NCBI GenBank assembly: GCA_046541875.1
Contig: JBKHCL010000026.1
Location: 1-35,958 of the forward strand
Source: CAZFPT01 sp046541875
Lineage (GTDB): Bacteria; Planctomycetota; Phycisphaerae; SM23-33
Length of the DNA: 35,958 nt
Reading direction: 5' to 3'
Shown here: positions 1 through 8,810 of the stretch, piece after piece
Layout: each line of letters starts with the position of its first letter
Numbering within the stretch: position 1 is the first letter of the stretch
Translations under genes and position numbers: made by a program
Notes under the pieces: model-generated
What the model saw: only the letters and a program-made list of their open reading frames with translations
Told to the model about the DNA's origin: nothing
Databases searched by the model: none

Positions 1-6
1 ATCGAC

Positions 7-1080
7 ATGCGCCCGCGCGGCGCGGAGAGGAGATCGGACCGACCCTTGGAACTGAGCATCACACTGGAACATCCTACCCGGGCCCGTCAGTTGTTCGGGC
101 CCGGCGATCAGAACCTGCGAATGATTCGCGACGCCTTGGGCGTGCAGATTTTCGCGCGAAACGGGAAAGTCAAGCTCACCGGCGGGTCCAAGAATGTCTC
201 GCGCGCCGCTGCCGTCATCGAGCAGCTCCAGCGGACCATGCGCGCAACGGGCGATCTCGGTCCCGACGCGGTGGCTGAGGCGATCTCGGCCGCTGCCCAG
301 GACCAGAAAGACAAGGCCTCCAGCGTGCTGGACGTGTACGTCTCGGGGCAGCTGGTTCAGCCCAAAACGCCCGGCCAGCGGCGCTACATCGACGCCGTCC
401 GCCACCATGATCTGGTGTTCTGCACAGGTCCGGCGGGCACCGGCAAAACGTACCTGGCCGTCGCCGTCGCGGTGCACATGCTCAAGCACAGCCTCGCCAA
501 GCGGCTGATCCTCGTTCGGCCGGCCGTCGAGGCGGGCGAGAAGCTGGGCTTCCTCCCCGGTGACATGCAGGCGAAGGTGAATCCGTACCTTCGCCCGCTG
601 TTTGACGCCCTGCATGACATGATGGACTACGACCAGATCCGCCGGTTCATGGTCAATGACCTCATCGAGGTGATTCCGCTGGCCTTTATGCGCGGGCGAA
701 CGCTGAACGACTCGTTCATCATCCTGGACGAGGCCCAGAACACCACCGTCTCGCAGATGATGATGTTCCTCACGCGGATGGGGCACGGGTCCAAGGTCGT
801 CGTCACCGGCGACGACAGCCAGGTGGACCTCGCCGGCTCGGTCCGCAGCGGACTGCTGGACGCCAAACACCGCCTGCGGGGAATCAAGGGCGTCGCCCAG
901 GTTCGTCTCAGCGGCGAGGACATCGTCCGTCACAGCCTGGTCCAGTCGATCGTGGAAGCCTACGAAAATTCGCCCCGCAGCGGCGGCGAATCGCCCGGGC
1001 CGTCGGGTTCGGCTTCGCACCCCGCCCGGTCGGCCTCAGGCGAGAGTTCGACCGGCCCCTCCGACAGCCAGGAAGAATAG
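7..1080 (+). CDS. phoH: PhoH family ATPase
   Basis: PhoH-like P-loop ATPase, a cytoplasmic protein family linked to RNA metabolism and often found beside ybeY. Numbering from the ATG at 7, a KH-like N-terminal region (about residues 15-80) precedes the PhoH core. Walker A is GPAGTGKT at residues 141-148 and Walker B is FIILDEAQN from residue 237. The length is normal for the family apart from a Ser/Gly/Pro-rich tail of about 35 residues. The frame is open to the left window edge, so the start is uncertain. Recognisable homology begins at an in-frame TTG at 46, which follows a purine-rich GGAGAGGAG stretch (22-30) and may be the real start. The 7TM-HD gene follows after 63 bases on the same strand, so the two probably share a transcript. 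Family assignment is secure; the exact RNA role is not shown by sequence. Confidence 0.93.
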   Translation: MRPRGAERRSDRPLELSITLEHPTRARQLFGPGDQNLRMIRDALGVQIFARNGKVKLTGGSKNVSRAAAVIEQLQRTMRATGDLGPDAVAEAISAAAQDQKDKASSVLDVYVSGQLVQPKTPGQRRYIDAVRHHDLVFCTGPAGTGKTYLAVAVAVHMLKHSLAKRLILVRPAVEAGEKLGFLPGDMQAKVNPYLRPLFDALHDMMDYDQIRRFMVNDLIEVIPLAFMRGRTLNDSFIILDEAQNTTVSQMMMFLTRMGHGSKVVVTGDDSQVDLAGSVRSGLLDAKHRLRGIKGVAQVRLSGEDIVRHSLVQSIVEAYENSPRSGGESPGPSGSASHPARSASGESSTGPSDSQEE

Positions 1081-1143
1081 ACCCCGATTTTCCCCGCATC
1101 GCCGGAATCGCAACGCCGGCTGTGCCGATAGGCGAGTAGACGC

Positions 1144-3615
1144 ATGTGGCCATTTCGTAAGAAAACCCGTCAGCGCCGTGTGGAAGTACACGATTCGCTC
1201 CCCGCGCGGATGCGAGAGACCTTCGCCCGCTTCCGCCAGGCCGGCGGACTGCCCGCCCTCGCCGTGGCGGTGGCGTTTTACGCGGTGGCGGGGTTGCTGG
1301 ACGTCTTCCCGATCGACCCGGTGCCCTATCGGCCGGGCCAGTATGTCCCCGAGCCCATCCGGGCGCGGGTGGCGTTCAAAAGGCCCGACCCCTACCTGCT
1401 GGAAGACGAGTACGACCGCATCAAGTCGGCCACCCCGGCGACGTTCCGTCTGAACACCTCCCTGGTGACCGACCAGATCATCCCCACGCTCCGCAAGCTG
1501 CCCAATCGCCTGCGGGCCGCCACCCAGCCTTCCACCGAAGACGAGAATCTGCGCAAGGCCTTCGCCCTCTCCTCCGACGCCGCCGTCCGGGAGTTCTGGG
1601 AAGCGTTGGCCGAGGTCGATCGGGCCCGCTACGAACGGTCCGTCGAAGCCCTCAAAGACAAGCTCATGCTCACCTGCATCGTCCCCCACGCCCAAGCGGT
1701 CGAGCAGCGCAAGCGGGCGGCCACCAAGGTGGTTCTCACCCACCCGCTGGGGCGGACGACCATCGACATCGAAGACCTCATCAGCCTCCAGAAGCCCGAG
1801 CGGATCAGCCATCGGGCCGGGGTCCTCGCCCAAGCGTTCGACCCGGCGATCCAGGTCTACATCCGCGCGTATCTGCTCAACGTGCTCTCCGGCAACGATG
1901 CCACCTACCTCTACGACGGCGAAGCCACCGAGAAAACCATCAGCGCCGCGATCGCCCTGCTCAGCAGCGCACCGCCCGAGCATGTCTTCGAGCATTTCCG
2001 GGCCGGCGACGTGCTCGCCCCCGCCAGCGGCGCCGACGGATCCACCGGCTGGGACATTCAGGGGCTCAGCGAACAGCACTACAGGCTCCTGCAGGCAGAG
2101 CGGGCCAAATATGTCGAGATCCAGCAGCAGACCGCCCCGTGGCGGGCTCGGCTGCGAATTGTGGGGCGGGCGATGCTGCTGGCCCTGCTGATAGCGGCGC
2201 TGTGCCTGTACGTGCTGCGCTATCAGCCGCACCTGGCCAGGCAGTTGGGCAAGGGGCTCAAGCTGGCGATGACGCTGGCGGTGATGCTCGCGATCGCCAA
2301 GCTCGTGGTCCACGGACTGGAATGGAACGTCCACGCAGCCGTCCTGCCGGTCCTGATGGCCTCGATGATCGTAACAATCGCCTTGGGGCGGCGATTCGCG
2401 CTGACCATCGGGACGGCGATGGCGGTGCTGGTCACGCTGCAGATGCGGGCCCCCCTGCCGGTGCTGATCGTGCTCATCAGCGGCGCACTGGCCGGCGTGT
2501 TCCCGCTGGATGAGGTCCGCACGCGAACCAAGCTCGTGCGGGTCTCCTGTTTCTCGGCGATCGTCGTGCTGGCCGCCGTCTGGGCGGTGAACCTCTCGAT
2601 GAACGTCCCTTGGCGATTCGCGCTGATCGACGGGCTGTGGGGGGCGGGAATGGCCCTGCTGGCCGGCTTCCTCGTCCAGGGCGTGCTGCCGATGGTGGAA
2701 AAATCCTTCTCGGTGGCCACCAGCATGACGCTTCTGGAGTGGTGCGACGCGTCGCGCCCCCTGCTCAAACGCCTGGCGATGGAAGCACCCGGAACCTACA
2801 ACCACTCGCTGCAGCTGGGGGCGATCTGCGAGGCAGCCGCCGAGACCATCGGCGCGCGCGGGCTGCTGGCGCGCGTCGGGGCGTACTATCACGACATCGG
2901 GAAAATCAACAAGCCCACCTACTTCGTCGAGAACGAGTCCGGCGGCGGCTCGCGACACGCCAAGCTCTCACCGGCGATGAGCCTGCTGATCATCATCGGG
3001 CACGTCAAGGACGGGCTGGAAATGGCCCGTGAGTACGGCCTGCCCGAGGTGCTCCACGAGTTCATCACCACCCACCACGGAACCACGCTGGTGCAGTATT
3101 TCTACAAGGCGGCCGCCGAGCAACGAAAGGAAGGCAGCGACCGGGCCCCCGACGAGGTCGAGTTCCGCTACCCCGGGCCCAAACCCCGCCGGAAAGAAAC
3201 CGCCATCCTCATGCTCGCCGACGCGTCCGAATCGTCCGTGCGGGCGATGAGCGAACCCACCCCGGGGCGGATCGAAAACCAGGTCCACACGATGATCTCG
3301 CGTCGACTGATGGACGGCCAACTCGACGAGTGCGACCTGACGCTCAAGGAAGTCCACCAGATCGAGATGTCCATCATCAAATCGCTCTGCTCGATCTTCC
3401 ACTCGCGGATCGCCTACCCCACCCCGCCGGGGGAAACGCCGTCGGCAGCGGAGATGGACGGCGAGAGACAGGCCGCCCGCCAGGAGGCCCGCCGCGAAGA
3501 AGAAGCAGCCGCCCACCAGGCAAATCCCGACCAGGACCAGCCCGCCCCCATGCCCTCGGCGGCGATGAACCCCGCCCAGCAGTTCCCCGCACCGACCGAC
3601 CTGCCCGCCGAGTGA
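1144..3615 (+). CDS. 7TM-HD family phosphodiesterase (PgpH-like)
   Basis: Membrane HD-domain phosphohydrolase with the 7TMR-HD architecture. The order is a short cytoplasmic N-terminus, one membrane segment near residues 38-55, a large extracytoplasmic 7TMR-HDED-type domain (about 60-335), a bundle of membrane helices (about 336-535), and a cytoplasmic HD domain. Metal-binding residues visible in the HD domain are H554 (in YNHS) and H583-D584 (in HDIGK), with a further HH pair downstream (THHGTT). The last 60 residues are a Gln/Ala/Pro-rich, probably disordered tail. The best-known member, PgpH of Listeria, hydrolyses c-di-AMP. The same substrate here is inference, since use of this messenger by the host cannot be judged from the window. 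The gene follows phoH, as in the phoH-yqfF-ybeY order of Firmicutes, and ends 4 bases from the convergent glycosyltransferase gene. Confidence 0.9.
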   Translation: MWPFRKKTRQRRVEVHDSLPARMRETFARFRQAGGLPALAVAVAFYAVAGLLDVFPIDPVPYRPGQYVPEPIRARVAFKRPDPYLLEDEYDRIKSATPATFRLNTSLVTDQIIPTLRKLPNRLRAATQPSTEDENLRKAFALSSDAAVREFWEALAEVDRARYERSVEALKDKLMLTCIVPHAQAVEQRKRAATKVVLTHPLGRTTIDIEDLISLQKPERISHRAGVLAQAFDPAIQVYIRAYLLNVLSGNDATYLYDGEATEKTISAAIALLSSAPPEHVFEHFRAGDVLAPASGADGSTGWDIQGLSEQHYRLLQAERAKYVEIQQQTAPWRARLRIVGRAMLLALLIAALCLYVLRYQPHLARQLGKGLKLAMTLAVMLAIAKLVVHGLEWNVHAAVLPVLMASMIVTIALGRRFALTIGTAMAVLVTLQMRAPLPVLIVLISGALAGVFPLDEVRTRTKLVRVSCFSAIVVLAAVWAVNLSMNVPWRFALIDGLWGAGMALLAGFLVQGVLPMVEKSFSVATSMTLLEWCDASRPLLKRLAMEAPGTYNHSLQLGAICEAAAETIGARGLLARVGAYYHDIGKINKPTYFVENESGGGSRHAKLSPAMSLLIIIGHVKDGLEMAREYGLPEVLHEFITTHHGTTLVQYFYKAAAEQRKEGSDRAPDEVEFRYPGPKPRRKETAILMLADASESSVRAMSEPTPGRIENQVHTMISRRLMDGQLDECDLTLKEVHQIEMSIIKSLCSIFHSRIAYPTPPGETPSAAEMDGERQAARQEARREEEAAAHQANPDQDQPAPMPSAAMNPAQQFPAPTDLPAE

Positions 3616-3619
3616 CGGG

Positions 3620-5227
3620 TCAGTCGTCCGCCGCGGCCGAGCTTTTCGGAAAGACCGGCTGACGGTGATCGGCGTAGGGGGCGTCCTTGCCCCGCAACCC
3701 CCGCAGCAGAATCACGCTCACGACGGTCAACCCCACGAAGTACCAGAAGGTCGGCCCGTACGCTTTGGCGTAGTCGGCCCACATTTCGCCGGTCTCGTCG
3801 GATCGGCCGGCCAGCTTTGCGGCGAAATCGAACGTGCTGGTCCCGCCCAGCCACAACAGCGGCCCGATCAGCAACATGATCGCCAAGGCGATCTGTCGGG
3901 TTCGCGTCTTCAGTCGGCCGTACGCCAGGGCATACCAGATCCCCACCGCCGCCACCAACAGCACGCCGGCGTGGTGGTCCCAGGTGCGCTGGTTCAGCAG
4001 CATCATGCCCAGCGTGATCAGCCCCCAGTGCAGCGTGCGCCGCCCGTCGTCGCGCGGAAGTTTCCGCCAGCCGATCGCCCACGCAGCCACCGCCACCCAG
4101 ATCAGTTGCACCGCCTTGATGAGCAGTTTCACGGTCTGCTCGCCGAGATCGATCAGCGTGATCCATGCCGGATTGCCGTGCTGGTAATGCGGGTCGTCGT
4201 CGGCGTTCCAGAAGATGTCCCCCGCCTGGCCGTCGAGGAAGTAACGGCTCATCACCCCGGGAATCGACTGGTTGATGTGAATGGGGTACCACGCGCCCTT
4301 GATGAGCCCGGGAATGATAAGATTCTCCATCCACGCACCGGTCAGCTCGATATACCGTTGGGGCCCGATGACCGCTGCCGGCAGGGCGACAGCCATCACA
4401 ATCCCGCCCAGAACCGTCCCGCCCAGCAGCTTCCAGTTGCGCTGGTAGAGCCAGTACAGCACAAACAGCGCGGGCGTCATCTTGATGCAGATCGCCATCG
4501 CCAGCATCGCCCCGGCCCAGCCGTCCCGTCCTCTGCGGTACAGCCAGAGGTGCCCCACAATCAACGCCAGGACGAACCCGTTGGTGTTGCCGTGCTGGAT
4601 GTCGCCGATCACCAGCAGGATCGACCACCCCAACGCCAATGCCAGCACCCAGTCGGCCATCCGCTGATCGCGGTGTTTGCCCACAGAGCCGGCCAGCCCG
4701 ATCGCAGCAACGATCGCACCGACCTTCAGGATGCTGAAGACCAAGGCCGACGCGGAGACCGGCAGGTACGCGAACGGCGTGATGAGCATCACCACGAAGG
4801 GCATGTTGGGGTGGAGGTGGATCTGCCGGCCGTGCTCGGCGTCGTCGACGTCCTGCTCGTCGGACGGTTTGACGTCCTTCGCCTCGCCGGGCTTGGGGGG
4901 CATGGTGTAGATATTCTGGCCGCGCCAGAAGGCCCTCGCCGCCACCGACCATCGCGCGATGGCGCCCTTGTGCGGCTTGGGTCGGCCACGCTTGATCTGC
5001 TTCTCGCTGAGCGTGCCCGCTTCCTTGCGACGGTCGTACTCCTGGGCCTTGCGGAGGTTCCTCATCGTGATCGTCTGGATCTGAATGACCGGGACGATCA
5101 GGGCCACTGCCACCACCACGTACACCGCCACACGAAGCATCTTCTCGCGTCGGGCGACCTTCGGATCGTCCGAAACGGGCGTATCGTAAGGCAGAGACCA
5201 GCCGGTTGCGTGTTCCTTTCGAGCCAT
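3620..5227 (-). CDS. GT87 / DUF2029-type polyprenyl-phosphate-dependent glycosyltransferase
   Basis: Predicted polytopic membrane glycosyltransferase of the DUF2029 (GT87, PimE-like) group, transferring a sugar from a lipid-phosphate carrier on the outer face of the membrane. The 535-residue product has a first membrane helix after a basic N-terminus (VAVYVVVAVALIVPVIQIQ), then a long hydrophilic segment ending in a HLHPNMPFVVM motif typical of the family, followed by about ten hydrophobic helices. The ATG at 5227 was preferred over one at 5296 because the longer version has an atypical extension that crosses the start of ybeY. A promoter-like TGGACT-17-TACAGT ends 8 bases before this ATG. 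The gene lies inverted between two genes usually linked to each other. Acceptor and sugar donor are unknown. Confidence 0.75.
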   Translation of the reverse strand: MARKEHATGWSLPYDTPVSDDPKVARREKMLRVAVYVVVAVALIVPVIQIQTITMRNLRKAQEYDRRKEAGTLSEKQIKRGRPKPHKGAIARWSVAARAFWRGQNIYTMPPKPGEAKDVKPSDEQDVDDAEHGRQIHLHPNMPFVVMLITPFAYLPVSASALVFSILKVGAIVAAIGLAGSVGKHRDQRMADWVLALALGWSILLVIGDIQHGNTNGFVLALIVGHLWLYRRGRDGWAGAMLAMAICIKMTPALFVLYWLYQRNWKLLGGTVLGGIVMAVALPAAVIGPQRYIELTGAWMENLIIPGLIKGAWYPIHINQSIPGVMSRYFLDGQAGDIFWNADDDPHYQHGNPAWITLIDLGEQTVKLLIKAVQLIWVAVAAWAIGWRKLPRDDGRRTLHWGLITLGMMLLNQRTWDHHAGVLLVAAVGIWYALAYGRLKTRTRQIALAIMLLIGPLLWLGGTSTFDFAAKLAGRSDETGEMWADYAKAYGPTFWYFVGLTVVSVILLRGLRGKDAPYADHRQPVFPKSSAAADD

Positions 5228-5235
5228 AGTGCTGC

Positions 5236-5264
5236 ACTGTACCCGGGCGGAAATGGCGAGTCCA
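5236..5264 (-). promoter_or_regulatory. Promoter of the GT87 gene, near-leaderless
   Basis: Reading leftward, a -35 TGGACT (5264-5259), a 17-base spacer and a -10 TACAGT (5241-5236) stand 8 bases before the ATG at 5227. Each hexamer matches the sigma70 consensus at 4 of 6 bases. Transcription would start within a base or two of the ATG. It is an inference from pattern only. Confidence 0.45.
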
Positions 5265-5274
5265 GCCCGCACCC

Positions 5275-5303
5275 TTGTCCGCCGACCGGTGGGCATCTAT
5301 GAT
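5275..5303 (+). promoter_or_regulatory. Promoter of ybeY, leaderless geometry
   Basis: A -35 TTGTCC (5275-5280), 17-base spacer and -10 TATGAT (5298-5303) end 6 bases before the ATG at 5310, so the predicted first transcribed base is the A of the start codon. No Shine-Dalgarno sequence is present. This geometry supports the 5310 start over the upstream ATG at 5229. Confidence 0.55.
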
Positions 5304-5309
5304 TCCGAC

Positions 5310-5750
5310 ATGGCAGCCGACCCCGAAATCCGCATCAGTTCGCACCAGTCCGCGATGCGCGTACCACGCAAGAAAATGGCCGGCCTCGTGCGGTATATCG
5401 CTCGACGGGAAAAGGTCTCCCTCGCGGAGGTGGACATCGCCGTGGTGGACGACGAGCAGATCGAACAGCTCAACCGCCGCCACCTCCGCCACGCCGGAAC
5501 CACCGATGTGCTGAGCTTCGACCTGACCGCCCCGGGCGAGTCCGCCCTCTCGCTGCAGCTGGTCGTCTGCGGGCCGCTGGCCAAGCGAGTCGGGCCCGAG
5601 CATGGCCTCTCGCCCACGCGCGAGCTGCTGCTGTACGTCGCTCACGGCCTGTTGCATCAACTCGGCTACGACGACCAGGACCCGCCGGCCGCACGCACGA
5701 TGCGCCGGCGGCAGATGCAATTGCTGGAAGAATTCGCAAACGCGAGCTGA
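5310..5750 (+). CDS. ybeY: Endoribonuclease YbeY / rRNA maturation factor
   Basis: Single-domain metalloprotein of 146 residues, normal for YbeY, which acts in 16S rRNA 3' end maturation and ribosome quality control. The core signature TTDVLSFDL (residues 64-72) with R60 just before it, and the metal motif starting at H112 (HGLLHQLGYDD), are present. The family motif is normally HGxLHxxGYDH with three zinc-binding histidines. H112 and H116 are kept, but the third position (122) is aspartate and is followed by Gln. Asp can bind metal, so activity may survive. The start at 5310 is chosen because homology begins there and a promoter lies directly upstream. It belongs functionally with phoH and the 7TM-HD gene but has its own promoter. 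Confidence 0.88.
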   Translation: MAADPEIRISSHQSAMRVPRKKMAGLVRYIARREKVSLAEVDIAVVDDEQIEQLNRRHLRHAGTTDVLSFDLTAPGESALSLQLVVCGPLAKRVGPEHGLSPTRELLLYVAHGLLHQLGYDDQDPPAARTMRRRQMQLLEEFANAS

Positions 5751-5759
5751 CGGCTGACC

Positions 5760-6581
5760 TCAACCCTCGCCCGGGGCCCGCATGAACGCGCCATAGGCCG
5801 ATGGAGGCTCTGCCTTGGCGAGCACCGCCAGTTCCACCCGTCGCGCCCCGGCCTGCAGCAGCGCCCGCGTGGCTTCGTTGGCGGTCGCGCCCGTGGTCGT
5901 CACGTCGTCCACCAGCAGCACAGCCGCCCCGGACACATCCCCGCCCCCACGGACGGCGAAAGCATCGCGAACGTTCTCGATGCGCCGCGTCCGCGGCAGG
6001 TGAACCTGCGGCGGGGTGTCCTTCACGCGGATCAGATCATCGCCGAGAGGCACGTCCAGCCGGCGGGCGAGAATCGCCGCCAGCCGCTGGGAGTGGTCGC
6101 CCCCGCGAACGAACTGGCGCCCGTAATGCATCGGAACCGGCAGGACAAGCTCCAGCCCGCCCGCATCGGCAGGGCGCCGGCGGCGAATGCCCTCGGCCAG
6201 CAGCAGCGCCAGGCGCTTGGCGATTACGCCGTCGCGATGATACTTCAGCCGCAACACACCCGGGCGGATCGGGCGGCGGTACGGCCCGAGGCGGTGAACC
6301 CGCGCGAAGCGGGGCAACACCGACGGACACCCCGCGCAGCCATCCTCGCGGATGGGCACGTTCGGTCCGATCGACGATCCGCAACGCGGGCAGTACGGCA
6401 GCGCCGCCAGTTCGAGGAGGTCCTTGTGGCAGGCGTCGCAGAGCGTATCCCGCCCGTCGGTATCCGCGTCGCACGCCAGGCAGGCCGGCGGGAACACCAG
6501 CTCTCCCACCCCCCGCAGAATGTCGCCAAGACCGGTGGCGACCGACCGCGTCCAGCGTGTCAGACGCGGTGGGCTTACCAT
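5760..6581 (-). CDS. comF: ComF family phosphoribosyltransferase-like protein
   Basis: ComF/GntX-type protein, 273 residues. The N-terminal zinc-ribbon shows C34-x2-C37, C48-x2-C51 and a CPRCG motif, with an extra CxxC a few residues on. The C-terminal phosphoribosyltransferase fold carries the PRPP-loop motif VLLVDDVTTTGAT at residues 221-233. In naturally transformable bacteria ComF helps bring incoming single-stranded DNA into the cytoplasm; no other competence gene is seen in this window. The ATG at 6581 is chosen because it overlaps the stop of the upstream gene (ATGGTAA, positions 6581-6575), a classic translational-coupling arrangement. A further in-frame ATG at 6644 would add 21 residues inside the upstream gene and is less likely. 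It converges on ybeY with a 9-base gap. Confidence 0.85.
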   Translation of the reverse strand: MVSPPRLTRWTRSVATGLGDILRGVGELVFPPACLACDADTDGRDTLCDACHKDLLELAALPYCPRCGSSIGPNVPIREDGCAGCPSVLPRFARVHRLGPYRRPIRPGVLRLKYHRDGVIAKRLALLLAEGIRRRRPADAGGLELVLPVPMHYGRQFVRGGDHSQRLAAILARRLDVPLGDDLIRVKDTPPQVHLPRTRRIENVRDAFAVRGGGDVSGAAVLLVDDVTTTGATANEATRALLQAGARRVELAVLAKAEPPSAYGAFMRAPGEG

Positions 6582-8656
6582 TTCGCCGGCCCGGGCGTCT
6601 GGGGGGATATCACGTGGGCATACCGCAGCGAACGCAACTGCCACCAGAGCAGCTCACCACGGGCGGCGGGGTCCACCACGGGAAGGTTGGGCGCCAAGTC
6701 CTGCAGGACCTCGCCCACCCCGTGATCGATCAGCAACACGCCCAAAGCCGCGTCGTCGATTCGCCCTTTCCACAACAGCCAATCCAGCGTCGGGCGATGC
6801 CCGGCCCACAGCAGCGCGGTCAGGCAGCGTCGCTGGGGAAATTCACCGATCTTGCGGAGGTCCACCACCGCGTCCAGCTCGTCCCGCTCGCCGAGAATCA
6901 GCAGAGCGCAGCGGTACGACCCGACCGCGAAAAAGTCGGTCTCCGGGCCGAACGCCCCACCGGCGAGGCGGTTCCTGATGCGCCGGATGGCCGATGCCCG
7001 TTGCGCGTCGGTGCCGGCCGACAGGGCCATCAGCATCGCACCGGCGGAGCGCTCATTCACGTTGTACACCGGGGGCGGGCCATTCGCATCGGCCCCGCCC
7101 GTCAGCGGCGGGAGCATGCGCATCGCCAGGGCGAACTCCTCCTCGCCGCCCCGCTCGGCGAGATGCCACGCGACGTAATCGCCCGGGAGCGTCATCTCGT
7201 GGCGGGTGGTTTCGCGGAGGTCCCGCTCGAAGGCGTCTCCATTGGGCATCAACCAGAGCCCCACGCCGGCCGCCGCCGAAGCCCGGGGCGTGGAAACCAT
7301 CTCCGCATATCCGCTGGGTCGGGTCGTGGAGCGAATCGTCATCGACGTCCAGTTGGCAGCCCGTCGCAGCAGTTGCGTGCGGGTGGCCAATCGGTTGAGT
7401 TGTTCCTGGGTGGGGGCTTTGCCCGGGGCCGGGCGATACAGCTGCGTCCGGCCCAGCAGCCGGGCCGCGTAGACCATCGCGAGTTCATGGGAAGGCGCCC
7501 AGAGCACGCGGCAGATGACCTCCGTCGGTTCGAACACAGCCAGGTCCAGTTTCCGCGCAGCCCGGCAGGCGGCGATCAACTCCCCTTGGGTGACCTGCCC
7601 TTCGGGGTCGGTGGCCTCCGTGAGCACCGAGGAGATCTGGTTGGCCGTCGCGTCGTCGTCGAGCTTCAGCGCAGCGGCGGCTGACATCCCCATCGCCGGG
7701 GGCACGCTCCCGGCGCGTATCGCGTGGGCCATCGCCAGGCGAACCCCCTGCCGGGCGGCGGGACGGTCCACCCCGGCGGCCACCCACAGCGCCCGGTCTC
7801 GCAGACCCGCGGGAATGTTCCGGTCGCCCAGAACGTCCTTGAGTGCGTCCGCTGCGGCGTTGGGATCCAGCAGGCTCAGCCCGAGCAGCGCGTCGCCACG
7901 GATGCGCCAGTCCGACGAAGCCAGCAGCGCTTCGATATCCTTCTGCAGCGAGTGCATCTTCGCCAGTCCTGCAGCCACGGCGGCGGCTCCCTGGGGGCGA
8001 GGAAGGCTCGCGAACATCCGTGTTCCGGAGGGGGCCCTTCCGTCGCTCGGACCCGGCGGGACGCCCTTGACACGCAGCAGGGCTCGCAGTGTGTCGGCAT
8101 CGCCGATGACTGCTGCCGTCACTGCCGCCAACTCACCCCGGCGGGCGTTGGGGTCGGCTGAGAAGTCCAGCCCCGTCACAGCCGAGAGTACGCGCTGGAC
8201 GTGATGGTTGTTCTCGCGGTCGTCGGCCAGGTTCCGCAACGTGTTGAGGTTCGCCTGCAGAGCGGCGTTGGCGTCGGTGGATTCGCGCAGATTGGCCAGG
8301 AAGTTGATCGCCCGAAGTCGGCTGACGGCGTCGGCGGGCGTGTGCGGCGGGCCCAGCCGGTCGATGCGGTCCAGGATCAGCGCCAGACGATAGAAATACT
8401 CCTCCTCGGGCGTGTCCAACTCGGAAACCACGTGTCGCATGAACCGCTCTCGGTTCAGCGCCCGGATGGCGACGGTGTTCATCGCCTCGATCTTCTCGTC
8501 CTCGGTGGCCTCGCGGAGGGTGGCCAGCGTCTGGTAGTCCCGATAGATCGGTACGAGAAGCACCGCTGCGGCGCTGCCCAGGCAGGCGACCAGCAGCACG
8601 GTAAACGCTCTTCGCTGCCAGGGATGGCTGCGGAAGTAACGGCGGATGGTTCCCAT
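6575..8656 (-). CDS. Membrane-anchored HEAT-like repeat protein, function unknown
   Basis: Not recognised beyond general features. The 693-residue product starts with a short basic stretch, then one membrane helix (FTVLLVACLGSAAAVLLVPI, about residues 18-37), and the rest is a long, mostly alpha-helical domain. Segments such as RIRGDALLGLSLLDPNAAADAL resemble HEAT/ARM units, which suggests a protein-binding scaffold facing one side of the membrane. The N-terminus is basic, so an N-in topology with the bulk outside the cytoplasm is expected, by inference. The gene is translationally coupled to comF (ATGGTAA overlap), hinting at a joint role in the envelope or DNA uptake. A TTGGCG-17-TAGACT promoter ends 6 bases before the ATG and there is no Shine-Dalgarno site, so the mRNA is probably leaderless. 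Confidence 0.7.
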   Translation of the reverse strand: MGTIRRYFRSHPWQRRAFTVLLVACLGSAAAVLLVPIYRDYQTLATLREATEDEKIEAMNTVAIRALNRERFMRHVVSELDTPEEEYFYRLALILDRIDRLGPPHTPADAVSRLRAINFLANLRESTDANAALQANLNTLRNLADDRENNHHVQRVLSAVTGLDFSADPNARRGELAAVTAAVIGDADTLRALLRVKGVPPGPSDGRAPSGTRMFASLPRPQGAAAVAAGLAKMHSLQKDIEALLASSDWRIRGDALLGLSLLDPNAAADALKDVLGDRNIPAGLRDRALWVAAGVDRPAARQGVRLAMAHAIRAGSVPPAMGMSAAAALKLDDDATANQISSVLTEATDPEGQVTQGELIAACRAARKLDLAVFEPTEVICRVLWAPSHELAMVYAARLLGRTQLYRPAPGKAPTQEQLNRLATRTQLLRRAANWTSMTIRSTTRPSGYAEMVSTPRASAAAGVGLWLMPNGDAFERDLRETTRHEMTLPGDYVAWHLAERGGEEEFALAMRMLPPLTGGADANGPPPVYNVNERSAGAMLMALSAGTDAQRASAIRRIRNRLAGGAFGPETDFFAVGSYRCALLILGERDELDAVVDLRKIGEFPQRRCLTALLWAGHRPTLDWLLWKGRIDDAALGVLLIDHGVGEVLQDLAPNLPVVDPAARGELLWWQLRSLRYAHVISPQTPGPAKW

Positions 8657-8662
8657 GTCTTC

Positions 8663-8691
8663 AGTCTACGTCCCGCCCCGGGCGGCGCCAA
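8663..8691 (-). promoter_or_regulatory. Promoter of the HEAT-like/comF operon, leaderless geometry
   Basis: Leftward -35 TTGGCG (8691-8686), 17-base spacer and -10 TAGACT (8668-8663), 4 of 6 consensus matches each. It ends exactly 6 bases from the ATG at 8656, the same spacing as at ybeY and asnB. Confidence 0.45.
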
Positions 8692-8810
8692 GCGTCATGG
8701 CCGAACGTCGAAGGTCCCCGGGGGCAACTCCTCCCAGTCGGCGATCAATCGATGGCTCTGCAAGGGGCTCGGAGAATTGCACCGACGGCGGGACGGAGAA
8801 ATGAACGGGC

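Noticed and set aside
1036..2958. 640-codon open frame on the minus strand
   Set aside because: It is antisense to the 7TM-HD gene, has biased Gln/His/Arg-rich composition typical of high-G+C shadows, and shows no domain.
5229..5309. N-terminal extension of YbeY from the ATG at 5229
   Set aside because: It lacks homology, crosses the divergent promoters, and the -10 element at 5298-5303 would lie inside it.
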